Shown: positions 48,648 to 58,202, counted from the stretch's first letter. The stretch: DNA of 64,000 nucleotides from Clostridium mediterraneense (GCF_900091705.1 NZ_LT594785.1:1406858-1470857); one strand, 5' to 3'. The notes: generated from the sequence alone by a model not told the origin. Numbers and translations: made by a program.

Positions 48648-49529
48648 ATGAAAATTACTAATTTAGATAAAGCAAATACTCTAATACAAGCATTACCTTA
48701 TATACAAAAGTATAATAATAAAGTTATTGTAGTTAAATATGGCGGAAATGCTATGAAAAATAAAAGTTTAAAGGAATCTGTAATTAAAGATATTGTACTT
48801 ATGAGTTGTGTTGGTATAAAGGTTGTTTTAGTTCATGGTGGTGGTCCTGAAATAGATAAGGCATTAAAGAAAATAGGAAAAACCTCAGAATTTATAAATG
48901 GTCTTAGATATACTGATGAAGAAACTATGGAAATTGTTCAAATGGTTTTAGCTGGCAAAATAAATAAAGAACTAGTAGCTCTTATAAATAATAATGGTGG
49001 TAATGCTGTGGGGTTATGTGGAATAGATGGAAATATGATAAAAACTTCAAAAAAAGAATCAGCTATTGATCTTGGATATGTTGGAGATATTGATAGCATT
49101 AATTCAAAAGTAATAAAAGATTCTTTGAAGAATAATTATATAAGTGTAGTATCAACTATTGCTATGGGGAATGATGGGAAAATATATAATGTAAATGCAG
49201 ATATTGCAGCTGCTAAAATAGCATCTGCACTTAAAGCAGAGAAAATAATATTACTTACAGATGTTCCAGGACTTTTATTAGATGTAAATGATAATGATAC
49301 TATAATATCTAAAATAAATAAAAATAATCTTGAGAAACTTATAAAAGACGGAACTATAAAAGGTGGTATGATTCCTAAAATAGAATGTTGTATAGATTCA
49401 TTAGATAATGGTGTAATTAAAGCGCATATAATTGATGGAAGGATACCACACACTATATTATTAGAACTTTTTTCTGAGAATGGAATTGGGACTATGATAG
49501 AAAAAGAGGGGAATACAGATGAGTTATAA
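48648..49529 (+). CDS. argB: Acetylglutamate kinase
   Basis: 293 aa amino-acid kinase fold. The substrate loops VVKYGGNAM and VLVHGGGPEIDKAL are clear, as are AGKINKELV and NVNADIAAAKIASAL. It phosphorylates N-acetylglutamate, often the arginine-feedback step. Its 3' end overlaps argD by 11 bp, so translation is likely coupled. RBS AAAGGGG at about 48634-48640. Confidence 0.96.
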   Translation: MKITNLDKANTLIQALPYIQKYNNKVIVVKYGGNAMKNKSLKESVIKDIVLMSCVGIKVVLVHGGGPEIDKALKKIGKTSEFINGLRYTDEETMEIVQMVLAGKINKELVALINNNGGNAVGLCGIDGNMIKTSKKESAIDLGYVGDIDSINSKVIKDSLKNNYISVVSTIAMGNDGKIYNVNADIAAAKIASALKAEKIILLTDVPGLLLDVNDNDTIISKINKNNLEKLIKDGTIKGGMIPKIECCIDSLDNGVIKAHIIDGRIPHTILLELFSENGIGTMIEKEGNTDEL

Positions 49530-50688
49530 TGCTAATGAAAGTAAAAAATATTTAATAAATTCGTATAATTTTATAGATATAACTTTCCAAAAAGGGGAAG
49601 GCTCTTATCTGATAGATGATAAAAATAATAGATATTTAGATTTTACTTCAGGAATAGGAGTGAATATATTAGGACATGCAAATAAAGATATTATACGAGC
49701 GATAAGTGAGCAAGCAAATAAATTACTTCATATTTCAAATAATTATTTAAATAAGAATACTATATTAGCAGCTAAAAATTTATGTAATTTATCAGGAATG
49801 AATAAAGTTTTTTTCTCTAATTCTGGAGCAGAAAGTAATGAAGGAGCTATTAAAATAGCTAGAAAATATAGTTATGATAAATATGGTGCTAAAAGAGGAA
49901 CTATTCTTACTTTAAAACAGTCATTTCATGGAAGAACTATGAGCACTTTAAAAGCTACAGGGCAAGAAAAGTTTCATAAATATTTTTTTCCTTTTCCAGA
50001 AGGTTTTAAATATGCAGAAGCTAATAATTTTAATAGTGTTTTAGAAAACTTGGATAATACTGTATGTGCAATAATGATTGAAGTTATTCAAGGAGAAGGT
50101 GGAATTTTCCCTTTAGATAAAAAGTTTATAAATAACTTGATAGATTTATGTGAAAAGAGGGATATACTTCTTATTGTTGATGAAGTTCAAACTGGGATAG
50201 GACGTACAGGATATTTTTTAGCTTATCAGTATTATAATATGAGGCCAGATATAGTAACATTAGCGAAAGGATTAGGTGGGGGTGTTCCTATTGGAGCTAT
50301 ACTTTGTAGCGAGAAGACAAAGGATGTTATATCTTATGGGGAACATGGATCTACCTTTGGTGGGAATCCATTTGTTACTAATGTTGCAAATGTAATATTA
50401 GAAAAATTTTTTGATGATAGTTTTTTACAAGATATAAATGATAAATCTAAATTTATGTTTGAGAATTTAAATAATTTTAAAAGCGATAATATAGTAGATA
50501 TACGTGGAAGAGGTTTAATGATTGGTATAGAAGTAAAGGGAGATATTAATAAATATGTTACTAATGCAAGAGAGAATGGTCTTTTAATATTAACAGCCGG
50601 AAATAATACATTAAGAATTTTACCTCCTTTAAATATAGAAAAGAAAGATTTAATCAAAGGACTTGAAATTTTGAAAAAAATAATATAA
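49519..50688 (+). CDS. argD: Acetylornithine aminotransferase
   Basis: 389 aa class III PLP aminotransferase. SGAESNEGAIKIARKY, the PLP-ring Asp in VDEVQTGIGRTG and the Schiff-base Lys in TLAKGLGGGVPIG are all present. Converts acetylglutamate semialdehyde to acetylornithine. Last gene of the cluster; argF and carbamoyl-phosphate synthase genes are not in the window. Confidence 0.95.
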   Translation: MSYNANESKKYLINSYNFIDITFQKGEGSYLIDDKNNRYLDFTSGIGVNILGHANKDIIRAISEQANKLLHISNNYLNKNTILAAKNLCNLSGMNKVFFSNSGAESNEGAIKIARKYSYDKYGAKRGTILTLKQSFHGRTMSTLKATGQEKFHKYFFPFPEGFKYAEANNFNSVLENLDNTVCAIMIEVIQGEGGIFPLDKKFINNLIDLCEKRDILLIVDEVQTGIGRTGYFLAYQYYNMRPDIVTLAKGLGGGVPIGAILCSEKTKDVISYGEHGSTFGGNPFVTNVANVILEKFFDDSFLQDINDKSKFMFENLNNFKSDNIVDIRGRGLMIGIEVKGDINKYVTNARENGLLILTAGNNTLRILPPLNIEKKDLIKGLEILKKII

Positions 50689-50792
50689 ATATATTAGATT
50701 TAATTTATAATAAAAATATATAATGAAAAATTTATTAAAATATGTTTTAATATAAGTATATTAATATAATCTTTCGGAAGGAGAAAAGTTTA

Positions 50793-51284
50793 ATGGCTGT
50801 TAGAGAAATAGTACAACTTGGTGATGAACATTTAAGAAAAATATCAGAACCAGTTAAAAATATAGATGAAGTTCAAGACTTAATAAAGGACTTAAAAGAT
50901 ACATTAGCAACAGTTGAGGGAATAGGTCTTGCAGCTCCACAAATTGCAGTTAATAAAAGAGTTATATATATAAACTTTCAAGATGGGGTTAATGAATATG
51001 TATTAATAAATCCTGAAATACTAGAAAGCTCAAAGAAGACTTGTGTAGATTATGAAGGATGCTTAAGTTATGTAATGCATGAAGGCTTAGTTGAAAGACC
51101 TAAAAAAGTTACAATTCAAGCTTTAAATGAAAATGGAGAATTAAAAGTTTATAAAGCAGATGAACTTTTAGCTAGATGTTTTCAACATGAAATAGATCAT
51201 TTAAATGGTATTATGTATACTGATTTAGCTACTGAGCTATTTGAACTAACAGAAGAAGATTTTGAAAGTTTTGAAGAGGAATAA
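50793..51284 (+). CDS. def: Peptide deformylase
   Basis: 163 aa. The three deformylase motifs are present: GIGLAAPQI, EGCLSY (metal Cys) and QHEIDHLNG (two metal His and the catalytic Glu). It removes the formyl group from new proteins, using Fe(II). The extended acidic C-terminus (TELTEEDFESFEEE-like) is species-specific. RBS GGAAGGAGAA. Confidence 0.96.
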   Translation: MAVREIVQLGDEHLRKISEPVKNIDEVQDLIKDLKDTLATVEGIGLAAPQIAVNKRVIYINFQDGVNEYVLINPEILESSKKTCVDYEGCLSYVMHEGLVERPKKVTIQALNENGELKVYKADELLARCFQHEIDHLNGIMYTDLATELFELTEEDFESFEEE

Positions 51285-51320
51285 AAATTAGAGTAGGGAT
51301 AATCCTTACTCTAATTTTAT
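51283..51320 (+). terminator. Intrinsic terminator after def
   Basis: AAAATTAGAGTAGGGAT pairs with AATCCTTACTCTAATTTT with one G-U pair; T-rich tail. Confidence 0.8.
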
Positions 51321-51350
51321 TTTTAAATATTTTAAGAAAGGATTTTATTT

Positions 51351-52403
51351 ATGCAAAGAAAAATATTACATGTTGATATGGATGCTTTTTTTGCATCAAT
51401 TGAAATACTTGATAATCCAGAGCTTAAAGGTAAGCCTGTAATAGTAGGAAGTGATTCAGAAAGAGGCGTTGTAACTACATGTTCGTATGAAGCAAGAAAA
51501 TATGGAGTTAGATCTGCTATGCCATCTTATAAAGCTAAAGCACTTTGTCCAAGTGCTATTTTTGTTCCTGTAAGAATTTATAGATATAGAGAAATTTCTA
51601 ATAAAGTTTTTTCTATATTATATGAATTTACTGATAATATAGAAAAAGTTAGTATAGATGAAGCGTATATAGATATATCTAGTAAAAATATAGACTCTAA
51701 AAAATTTGCATTTTTAATTAAATCAGAAATAAAAAATAGACTTGGATTAACTATATCAGTTGGAATTTCTTATAATAAATTTCTAGCTAAAATAGCTTCA
51801 GATTGGAATAAACCCAATGGACTTATGGAAATAACACAAGAAAATGTTGTATCATTATTAACGCCATTAAGTATCTCTAAAGTACATGGATTAGGAAAAA
51901 AATCTGTTATTAAATTAAATAATATAGGGATATATACTATTGGTGATATGTATAGTTTACCTAAACATTTTTTCAAAGATTATTTCGGAAAAGCAGGTGA
52001 AGAAATTTATAAAAGAATAAGGGGAATTGATGAAAGAGAAGTAATAAATGTAAGAGAAAGGAAGTCATTTGGTAGAGAAGTAACGTTAAGGGAAGATACA
52101 CTTAATAGAAAAGAATTAAATAGTTATTTAAAGGATTTTGCTAAAAAAATAGAATTAGACCTTTTGAAGAATAATTTAAGGGCAAAAACTATTACTTTAA
52201 AAATTAGAGATAATAATTTTGAAACTCATACTAAAAGTAAAACTTTTAGTAATTTTTTTATAAATGCAGAAGAAATATATATTGAAGGATGTAATATATT
52301 TAATTCAATTAATATAAATAAACCAATAAGACTTATAGGACTTACTGTCTCTTCTATAGAAGAGAGAAAAATAGAGCAGATAAGTATATTTAATATGCTA
52401 TAA
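51351..52403 (+). CDS. dinB: DNA polymerase IV (Y family)
   Basis: 350 aa. Palm motifs are HVDMDAFFASIE and VSIDEAYIDIS (catalytic Asp, Asp-Glu); the fingers segment ATTCSYEARKYGVRSAMP-type is intact; the thumb helix-hairpin-helix (KVHGLGKKSVIKLNNIG) and little finger follow. Translesion synthesis. The extreme C-terminus ends QISIFNML; a beta-clamp binding peptide (QxxLF-like, here EQISIF) is plausible there. Confidence 0.96.
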   Translation: MQRKILHVDMDAFFASIEILDNPELKGKPVIVGSDSERGVVTTCSYEARKYGVRSAMPSYKAKALCPSAIFVPVRIYRYREISNKVFSILYEFTDNIEKVSIDEAYIDISSKNIDSKKFAFLIKSEIKNRLGLTISVGISYNKFLAKIASDWNKPNGLMEITQENVVSLLTPLSISKVHGLGKKSVIKLNNIGIYTIGDMYSLPKHFFKDYFGKAGEEIYKRIRGIDEREVINVRERKSFGREVTLREDTLNRKELNSYLKDFAKKIELDLLKNNLRAKTITLKIRDNNFETHTKSKTFSNFFINAEEIYIEGCNIFNSININKPIRLIGLTVSSIEERKIEQISIFNML

Positions 52404-52437
52404 AGAGGGGATTATATATTAAATATCCCCTTTTTAA
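52402..52437. terminator. Bidirectional terminator
   Basis: AAAGAGGGGAT and ATCCCCTTTTT arms around a 14-base AT loop separate convergent dinB and the SDR-like gene. Confidence 0.65.
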
Positions 52438-52438
52438 T

Positions 52439-53275
52439 TTAAAGTTCTTTCAATATATAATCACAAACAGAATCTTTCCAATTAGGGAGTTCTATATTAA
52501 ATGTATTTTCTAAAAGAGAGCTATTTATGGCTCCCATTTTAGCTGTTCTAGTTAGCTTATTAGATAATTCTTTAGGAATAGGTAGAATTTCTTTTTTTAT
52601 ATTTATGAAATCAAAAATAAATTTACTAAGTTCCATTTTAGAACAACTATTTTGGGAAGCGCAATTGTATACACCATATTTATTAGTATTTATTATGTTA
52701 CCTAAAGTACTAGATATAAATTTTATATGAGTAGGATTTACTATATGTTCACTACAAAAAAATAAAGGAGTATTACTATTAGAGATTATTTGCTTTATAT
52801 AACAATTTTGACCACCAAATATCCATGATGATTTTATGATAAAGTATTTTTTTAGATTTTTTTTTATTATTTTTTCACATTCATATTGAAATAATCCAAA
52901 ATTATTTATAGGTTCACATGAGTCACTTTCTACATAAGGGATATTGCTATATTCTCCATATGAATGGAAGGATGATACATATATAAATTTTATATTTTGA
53001 TTTTTACAAGCATTAATTAAGTTTTGTATAATTTTAATATTTGATTTTATAATATCAGGATTTTTTTCATATTTATCTATATCTAAAATAGGATCTAAAT
53101 GTATAATTGCATCTAAGTGATTTCTTAAAATTATCTTTTCTATATTTTCTTTATTTAAATAAATATTTGAATCAAAAATTGAAATATTATGTTTTACTTG
53201 TAATTTAAAATAATCATATATATAATTACTTAAAGGATTTTCAGAATTACTTATACCTATATTCAATATAATCAC
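52439..53275 (-). CDS. Degenerate RmlD-like extended SDR protein
   Basis: 278 aa. The overall order follows dTDP-4-dehydrorhamnose reductase-like SDRs (LDAIIHLDP, IKFIYVSSFHSYGEY, PINNFGLFQYECEK, FIIKSSWIFG). Yet the catalytic YxxxK reads F126-G-L-F-Q130, and the N-terminal GxxGxxG cofactor loop is replaced by GISNSEN. Both catalysis and NAD(P) binding therefore look lost, so it is probably a binding or scaffold protein, or decaying. The frame itself is intact. No sugar-nucleotide genes are nearby. Confidence 0.72.
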   Translation of the reverse strand: MIILNIGISNSENPLSNYIYDYFKLQVKHNISIFDSNIYLNKENIEKIILRNHLDAIIHLDPILDIDKYEKNPDIIKSNIKIIQNLINACKNQNIKFIYVSSFHSYGEYSNIPYVESDSCEPINNFGLFQYECEKIIKKNLKKYFIIKSSWIFGGQNCYIKQIISNSNTPLFFCSEHIVNPTHIKFISSTLGNIINTNKYGVYNCASQNSCSKMELSKFIFDFINIKKEILPIPKELSNKLTRTAKMGAINSSLLENTFNIELPNWKDSVCDYILKEL

Positions 53276-53327
53276 CTCTATAATTTTATATTTCTTCTTT
53301 TAGATTATATGCTAGTTTTACATTATA

Positions 53328-53355
53328 TTGACAAAAAAGTTTAAATAATTATAAT
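53328..53355 (+). promoter_or_regulatory. Sigma-A promoter of helD
   Basis: Perfect -35 TTGACA (53328-53333), 16-bp spacer, perfect -10 TATAAT (53350-53355). Confidence 0.7.
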
Positions 53356-53382
53356 TAATATTTATGTAGTAGGGAGGTATTT

Positions 53383-55671
53383 ATGGATATTAAAATTTTA
53401 GAAGAAGAAAAACAATATTTAAATGATACAAAAGAATGGTTGGGTTTAGAATTAAATCGTATCAAAAAAAATGAAAATGAAATAAAAGAAAATATATCTT
53501 CCTTAGAAAAGAGAAGTAAAGGTTCGTATAGTCAGGAATTAGAGATTAGTAGAAAACTATATAATATAGTAAAAAAGAATGTAGATGAATATGAAGAAAT
53601 AAAAGAAAGACCTTATTTTGCAAAAATAAATTTTAGAGAATTTAGAAAAGATCCAGAAGATTTCTATATAGGTAAAATAGGTGTAGGAAATATTGAAACA
53701 GGAGAAGAAAAAGTTATTGACTGGAGAGCTCCAATAGCAGATTTATATTATAGTGGAACACAGGGAAATGCATATTATGTAGCTCCAGGTGGAGTAATTG
53801 AAGGGGATTTAAAGCTTAAGAGAAAGTTTTTATATAATAAAGAAAATAATATAGAAAAATATTTTGATGAAGGAATAAATGAAATTATCTTAAAATCTCA
53901 GGATGATGGAGAAAATGCTTTAGTAGATGAATTTTTAAAGCTTAATTTAGAAGAAAGTACAGGTAATAAATTAAAAGAAGTTGTTGCTACTATTCAAAAA
54001 GAACAAAATGATATTATAAGGGCTGATAAAAGTTTTCCAATTATTATTCAAGGATCTGCAGGTTCAGGAAAAACTACAGTAGCACTTCATAGACTTGCCT
54101 ATTTAATGTATAGATATAAAGATACTTTAGACGGAAGTGATATTTTAGTAGTTGCCCCTAATAAGATATTTTTAGATTATATTTCAGAAGTTTTACCTAA
54201 TCTAGGAGTGAATAAGGTTCCGCAAATGACTTTTGAAGAACTAGCTATAAAAAGATTAGGGATTAAAGGAAAAATAATAACTAAGGATAAGAAATTAGTT
54301 TCTATGATTGAAGATTTAGATGAAGTAGAAATTAAATATTTAAAGAATGAAAGTAAATTAAAAGGGACTTTTGCATTTAAATTATTACTAGATAGATATA
54401 TAAGAATCTTAGAACGAAATGATAGTGATATATCTGATATAGAAGTAGATGGATATAAGCTTTTTGATAAAAAAGAAATAAAAAGACTATTCCTAAAAGA
54501 TTTAATTAACTTCCCTATAAATAAAAGAAAAGATGAAATAAAAAGATATTTTGAAAAAAAATTAGGGCAAAAAATATTGGAAGTTTTAGATAAAATAGAT
54601 TTTCAATATGAATACTCTATTTCAAGAACAAAAAAGAAGATAGAGGATGAAGTTGAGAGAAGAAAAGAAGTAATTAAGTTATATGATGAAAGAGATAATA
54701 AAAAATCTGAATTAAAAAAGAATGCTAAAAAAGAATTTAATAAATATTTTGAGGATTGGAAAGGTATAAGTACAACAAATATATATCATGAATTCTTTAT
54801 CAATGAGGAGATATTTAATGAGGTTACCTCAAGAAAAATACCACAAAAATTAAGTGATTATATAAAAGAAAATTTAAAATATAATAAAGAAAATAACTTA
54901 ATAGATTCAGATGATTTAGCGGCAATGTTATATTTAGAATTCAGAATAGAAGGTATAAAAGAAGAGGATATATTTAAACATATAGTTATAGATGAAGCAC
55001 AGGATTATTCACCACTTCAGCTAGAAGTTATTTCTATGATGAGTAGAGCACAAAGCTTAACTATAGTAGGAGATATTGGGCAAGGGATTTATTCTTATAA
55101 GGGAATAAGTAATTGGGAGGATATAATTGATAATCTATATAAAGAAAAAGCAATATATAAAACTTTAACACAAAGCTATAGAAGTACAGTTGAAATTATT
55201 GATTTTGCTAATAAAGTTTTAAAGAAGCAAGAGAATTATCCAAAGCCAGCAATGCCTGTTTTAAGGCATGGGGATATACCTACTATAAATGAATTTAAGC
55301 AAATAAAAGAATTTTGTTTAGAAGTAGATAAAATAGTTGATAAAGTATATTCTGATGGGAAGAGCTCAGTTGCAATAATATGTAAAACATTAAAAGAATG
55401 TAAGAGATTAAAGGAAAACTTAAAAAAATACTGTAATCATGATTTTACAATGATAAATAATGATGATAAATCTCTAGACTTAAAATTAATAGTAATTCCA
55501 TCATATTTAACAAAAGGATTGGAATTTGATTGTTCAATAGTTTATAATCTAGATGATAAAAATTATACTGAAAGTGAATTAGATAAAAAATTACTATATG
55601 TTGTTTTAACAAGAGCATTACATTATGAGTATATATTTTATAAAGGTAAATTATCTAAATTAATAGATTAA
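53383..55671 (+). CDS. helD: RNA polymerase recycling ATPase HelD
   Basis: 762 aa SF1-related protein. The N-terminal coiled-coil arm (1-80, EEKQYLNDTKEWLGLELNRI) is the HelD secondary-channel arm. DWRAPIADLYYSG is the family hallmark. Walker A is G224SAGSGKTT232, motif II VIDEAQDYSP, then LTQSYRST and the C-terminal VVLTRALHYEY. HelD pries RNA polymerase off DNA and nucleic acids to recycle it. It is monocistronic or heads a short operon with the DUF1292 gene 27 bp downstream. RBS AGGGAGGTA. Confidence 0.94.
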   Translation: MDIKILEEEKQYLNDTKEWLGLELNRIKKNENEIKENISSLEKRSKGSYSQELEISRKLYNIVKKNVDEYEEIKERPYFAKINFREFRKDPEDFYIGKIGVGNIETGEEKVIDWRAPIADLYYSGTQGNAYYVAPGGVIEGDLKLKRKFLYNKENNIEKYFDEGINEIILKSQDDGENALVDEFLKLNLEESTGNKLKEVVATIQKEQNDIIRADKSFPIIIQGSAGSGKTTVALHRLAYLMYRYKDTLDGSDILVVAPNKIFLDYISEVLPNLGVNKVPQMTFEELAIKRLGIKGKIITKDKKLVSMIEDLDEVEIKYLKNESKLKGTFAFKLLLDRYIRILERNDSDISDIEVDGYKLFDKKEIKRLFLKDLINFPINKRKDEIKRYFEKKLGQKILEVLDKIDFQYEYSISRTKKKIEDEVERRKEVIKLYDERDNKKSELKKNAKKEFNKYFEDWKGISTTNIYHEFFINEEIFNEVTSRKIPQKLSDYIKENLKYNKENNLIDSDDLAAMLYLEFRIEGIKEEDIFKHIVIDEAQDYSPLQLEVISMMSRAQSLTIVGDIGQGIYSYKGISNWEDIIDNLYKEKAIYKTLTQSYRSTVEIIDFANKVLKKQENYPKPAMPVLRHGDIPTINEFKQIKEFCLEVDKIVDKVYSDGKSSVAIICKTLKECKRLKENLKKYCNHDFTMINNDDKSLDLKLIVIPSYLTKGLEFDCSIVYNLDDKNYTESELDKKLLYVVLTRALHYEYIFYKGKLSKLID

Positions 55672-55698
55672 TATTTAATAAAAGAGAGGTAGTTAGAA

Positions 55699-55959
55699 AT
55701 GGAAGATAGAAAAATAATGGCATTTAGAGATGAAGAAGGAAATAAGGTAGAATTTGAAATAGTAGCAGAAATATACTTAAATGAAGATACAGAAGCAGAA
55801 CAAAAATATATATTACTTTCTCCATTAGAAGATAAAGAAGAAGTAGATATGTTTGCATTTAGAGTAGATTTAACTGAAAATGGTGAAGAATATAATTTAG
55901 TTGAAGATGATAAGGAATTTAATGAAATAAAAAAAGTTTATAAGAAATTAGCTTATTAG
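55699..55959 (+). CDS. DUF1292 family protein
   Basis: 86 aa acidic protein. [21 protein letters not shown]...[23 protein letters not shown]...[16 protein letters not shown] is the DUF1292 (YrzB-like) pattern: strand-rich core then a helix. Function unknown. Possibly co-transcribed with helD. Confidence 0.85.
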   Translation: MEDRKIMAFRDEEGNKVEFEIVAEIYLNEDTEAEQKYILLSPLEDKEEVDMFAFRVDLTENGEEYNLVEDDKEFNEIKKVYKKLAY

Positions 55960-55970
55960 TAGAGGGAACT

Positions 55971-56312
55971 ATGTTTGAAGAAGAATTAAGAGATACTTTT
56001 GAAGAATTTGAAATAGATATAAAATCATTTGAAGAAATTAATAATACTATTGTTATAAAAGGTGAATATAAATTTGATTTAATTGAAATTGATGCTGCAA
56101 TGAGTTATTCAGAAGAATTTGAAGATCTAGAAGAAAAAGTTATGGAAGCAAATTCATATTTACAAGATATAGCTTATGATAATATAATAGATTTATCAGA
56201 TGAGATTACAGAGGAATTTGAATTTACTTCAGTAAATAATGAAATAATTCCTATAGATAAAGAATTAGAAGTAAGGAGAAGTTTAAATTTTATTATCTAC
56301 ATTAAAAAATAA
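55971..56312 (+). CDS. Acidic protein, unknown
   Basis: 113 aa; start ATG 55971 after AGAGGG. It is a mixed alpha/beta sequence rich in Glu/Asp and ends VRRSLNFIIYIKK. Eleven bp after the DUF1292 gene, so the same transcript. No family recognised. Confidence 0.6.
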   Translation: MFEEELRDTFEEFEIDIKSFEEINNTIVIKGEYKFDLIEIDAAMSYSEEFEDLEEKVMEANSYLQDIAYDNIIDLSDEITEEFEFTSVNNEIIPIDKELEVRRSLNFIIYIKK

Positions 56313-56330
56313 AGTTTGTAAATGTTTTCC

Positions 56331-56358
56331 TTGACTTTTGAAGAAACTTTGTTATAAT
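56331..56358 (+). promoter_or_regulatory. Strong sigma-A promoter of 6S RNA
   Basis: -35 TTGACT (56331-56336), 16-bp spacer, perfect -10 TATAAT (56353-56358). Start of transcription expected about 56365-56367. Confidence 0.75.
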
Positions 56359-56365
56359 AAAATCA

Positions 56366-56615
56366 TAAGATATGTCCTAAGATGTACGCGAAGCTTATAT
56401 ATTCAACCTACATTAAAGATTCGGGATTTATAATATATTTAATGATGGAGCTCTTCATAGGAGTCAACTTAGTATTGATTTCTGTTAAGAAGATAACAGG
56501 TTTAAGTTGCATAAAACCCACCTGCGAGACGCAGGTATGAATAAATAAGTGTGACGGCATTTCGGGAATTGTTTGAAATTTCAGACCCTTACCTAATTTT
56601 AGGTAAGGGTTTTTT
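56366..56615 (+). ncRNA. ssrS: 6S RNA
   Basis: The ends match the universally conserved 6S closing stem: 5' TCCTAAGATGT (56375-56385) pairs with 3' GCATTTCGGGA (56557-56567), equivalent to E. coli CTGAGATGTTCGC and GGCGGCATCTCGGAG. Inside, CTTATATATTCA (56394-56405) pairs with TGAATAAATAAG (56538-56549) with one mismatch. A perfect ACCTGCG-AGA-CGCAGGT hairpin (56520-56536) sits on the 3' side of the central bubble, as in Firmicutes 6S. 6S RNA mimics an open promoter and traps the housekeeping RNA polymerase holoenzyme in stationary phase. It has its own promoter and terminator. The 5' end is estimated from the promoter; processing is unknown. Confidence 0.9.
56585..56615 (+). terminator. Intrinsic terminator of 6S RNA
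   Basis: Perfect 10-bp stem ACCCTTACCT / AGGTAAGGGT with a 6-nt loop, then TTTTTG. Confidence 0.9.
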
Positions 56616-56689
56616 GCTTATATAAATATATATTTCCAATATTATTAATTTATTGTATAATTTACCTAAAAGGTTTAGGGGGAGATATG

Positions 56690-57898
56690 ATGAGTAAAAT
56701 AAAGATGTTAAATCCATTGGTGGAAATGGATGGGGATGAAATGACTAGAATATTATGGTCTTGCATAAAAGAAGAACTTATAAATCCATATATAGATTAT
56801 AAATCTGTATATTATGATTTAGGTTTAGAAAACAGGGAACTTACTAAAGATAAAGTAACAGTTGAAGCAGCAGAGGCTACTAAAAAATATGGAGTAGCTG
56901 TTAAATGTGCAACTATAACTCCTAATAAGGATAGAGTTAAAGAATATAATTTAACTAATATGTGGAGGAGTCCTAATGGAACTATAAGGGCTATATTAGA
57001 TGGAACAGTCTTTAGAGAGCCGATTATTGTTAATAATATAAAACCTTTAGTAGTGAATTGGAAGCAGCCTATAATAGTTGCTAGACATGCTTATGGGGAT
57101 ATTTATAAAGGAATAGAAACTAGAGTTACTAAAGGTGATAAAGCTTATTTAACAATAAAAAATGATAATAATATAAAAAAAGAAATAGAAATATTTAATT
57201 TTGAAAATAGTGATGGAATTAGTATGGGAATGCATAATACAGATAGTTCTATTAAAAGTTTTGCTAAATCTTGTTTTGAATATGCTTTGAATATGAAAAT
57301 GGATTTATGGTTTTCATCAAAAGATACTATTTCAAAAGTTTATGATCATAGATTTAAAGACTTATTTAATCACATATATGAGGAAGAATATAAAAAAAAA
57401 TTTAATAAAGCTGGTATAGAATATTTTTATACTCTTATAGATGATGCTGTAGCTAGGGTGGTTAGATCAGATGGAGGCTTTATATGGGCATGTAAAAACT
57501 ATGATGGTGATGTAATGTCAGATTTCATAGCAACAGCATTTGGCTCTTTAGCAATGATGAAATCAGTATTAGTCTCTCCAGAAGGATATTATGAATATGA
57601 AGCAGCTCACGGAACTGTCCAAAGACATTATTATAAATATTTAAAAGGTGAAGAAACATCAACTAATTCAGTAGCTACAATTTTTGCATGGACAGGAGCA
57701 TTAAGAAAAAGGGGAGAGCTTGATAATTTAAATGAACTTATTAATTTTGCTGACAATTTAGAAAAGGCAACAATTAATACTATTCAATGTGGTATTTTAA
57801 CAAAAGATTTAGCAAGTATAGCTATTGGTGAAATAAAAAAAATAGTAAATTATAAAGAGTTTATTTTAGAAATAAAAAATAATTTAGATATATTATAA
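56690..57898 (+). CDS. icd: NADP-dependent isocitrate dehydrogenase, eukaryote-like type
   Basis: 402 aa from ATG 56690 (RBS GGGGGAG, 56678-56684); ATG 56687 is too close to the RBS. LVEMDGDEMTRI, TPNKDRVKEYNLTNMWRSPNGTIRAILDGTVFREPI, DDAVARVVRSDGGFIWACKNYDGDV and AAHGTVQRHYYKYLKGEETSTNS are the subfamily II (IDH1/IDH2-like) motifs rather than the E. coli Icd type. It makes 2-oxoglutarate and NADPH, feeding glutamate and hence the arg operon. It sits alone, with a -10 TATAAT at 56656-56661. The gene has its own terminator. Confidence 0.93.
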   Translation: MSKIKMLNPLVEMDGDEMTRILWSCIKEELINPYIDYKSVYYDLGLENRELTKDKVTVEAAEATKKYGVAVKCATITPNKDRVKEYNLTNMWRSPNGTIRAILDGTVFREPIIVNNIKPLVVNWKQPIIVARHAYGDIYKGIETRVTKGDKAYLTIKNDNNIKKEIEIFNFENSDGISMGMHNTDSSIKSFAKSCFEYALNMKMDLWFSSKDTISKVYDHRFKDLFNHIYEEEYKKKFNKAGIEYFYTLIDDAVARVVRSDGGFIWACKNYDGDVMSDFIATAFGSLAMMKSVLVSPEGYYEYEAAHGTVQRHYYKYLKGEETSTNSVATIFAWTGALRKRGELDNLNELINFADNLEKATINTIQCGILTKDLASIAIGEIKKIVNYKEFILEIKNNLDIL

Positions 57899-57908
57899 AA
57901 TAATAAAG

Positions 57909-57947
57909 AGAAGAGCTTATATTTAAAAATGAAAGCTCTTCTTTTTA
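57909..57947 (+). terminator. Intrinsic terminator after icd
   Basis: AGAAGAGCTT / AAGCTCTTCT arms around a 14-base loop, then TTTTTATT. Confidence 0.75.
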
Positions 57948-58202
57948 TTAATAATATTAATTTTTATGAAAATTTTGAGTAAATGTATATTAAAAGTATC
58001 CTTTTTAGGCTCATAGTATTTATTTTATTATTATAAATATGTTAATTTTTAATTTAGATAAAGATAATTCTAAAGTTATTATTTAGGAATAATTCTTTAA
58101 ATATTTAGTAAGTATTATGTTTTTTTATTTTATAAATAGTAAGATAGTTAGTTATTTTTACTTTTTTATAATTAATAAATATAATGGCTATTATAATATA
58201 AA
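57948..58202. other. AT-rich intergenic region, nothing recognised
   Basis: No RBS-preceded frame, no strong hairpin and no RNA signature seen between the icd terminator and the minus-strand small gene that follows. Confidence 0.5.

Noticed and set aside
56366..56615. T-box or other riboswitch controlling icd
   Set aside because: No T-box core, lysine, glycine or c-di-nucleotide motif is present; the ends match 6S RNA and the transcript ends before the icd RBS.
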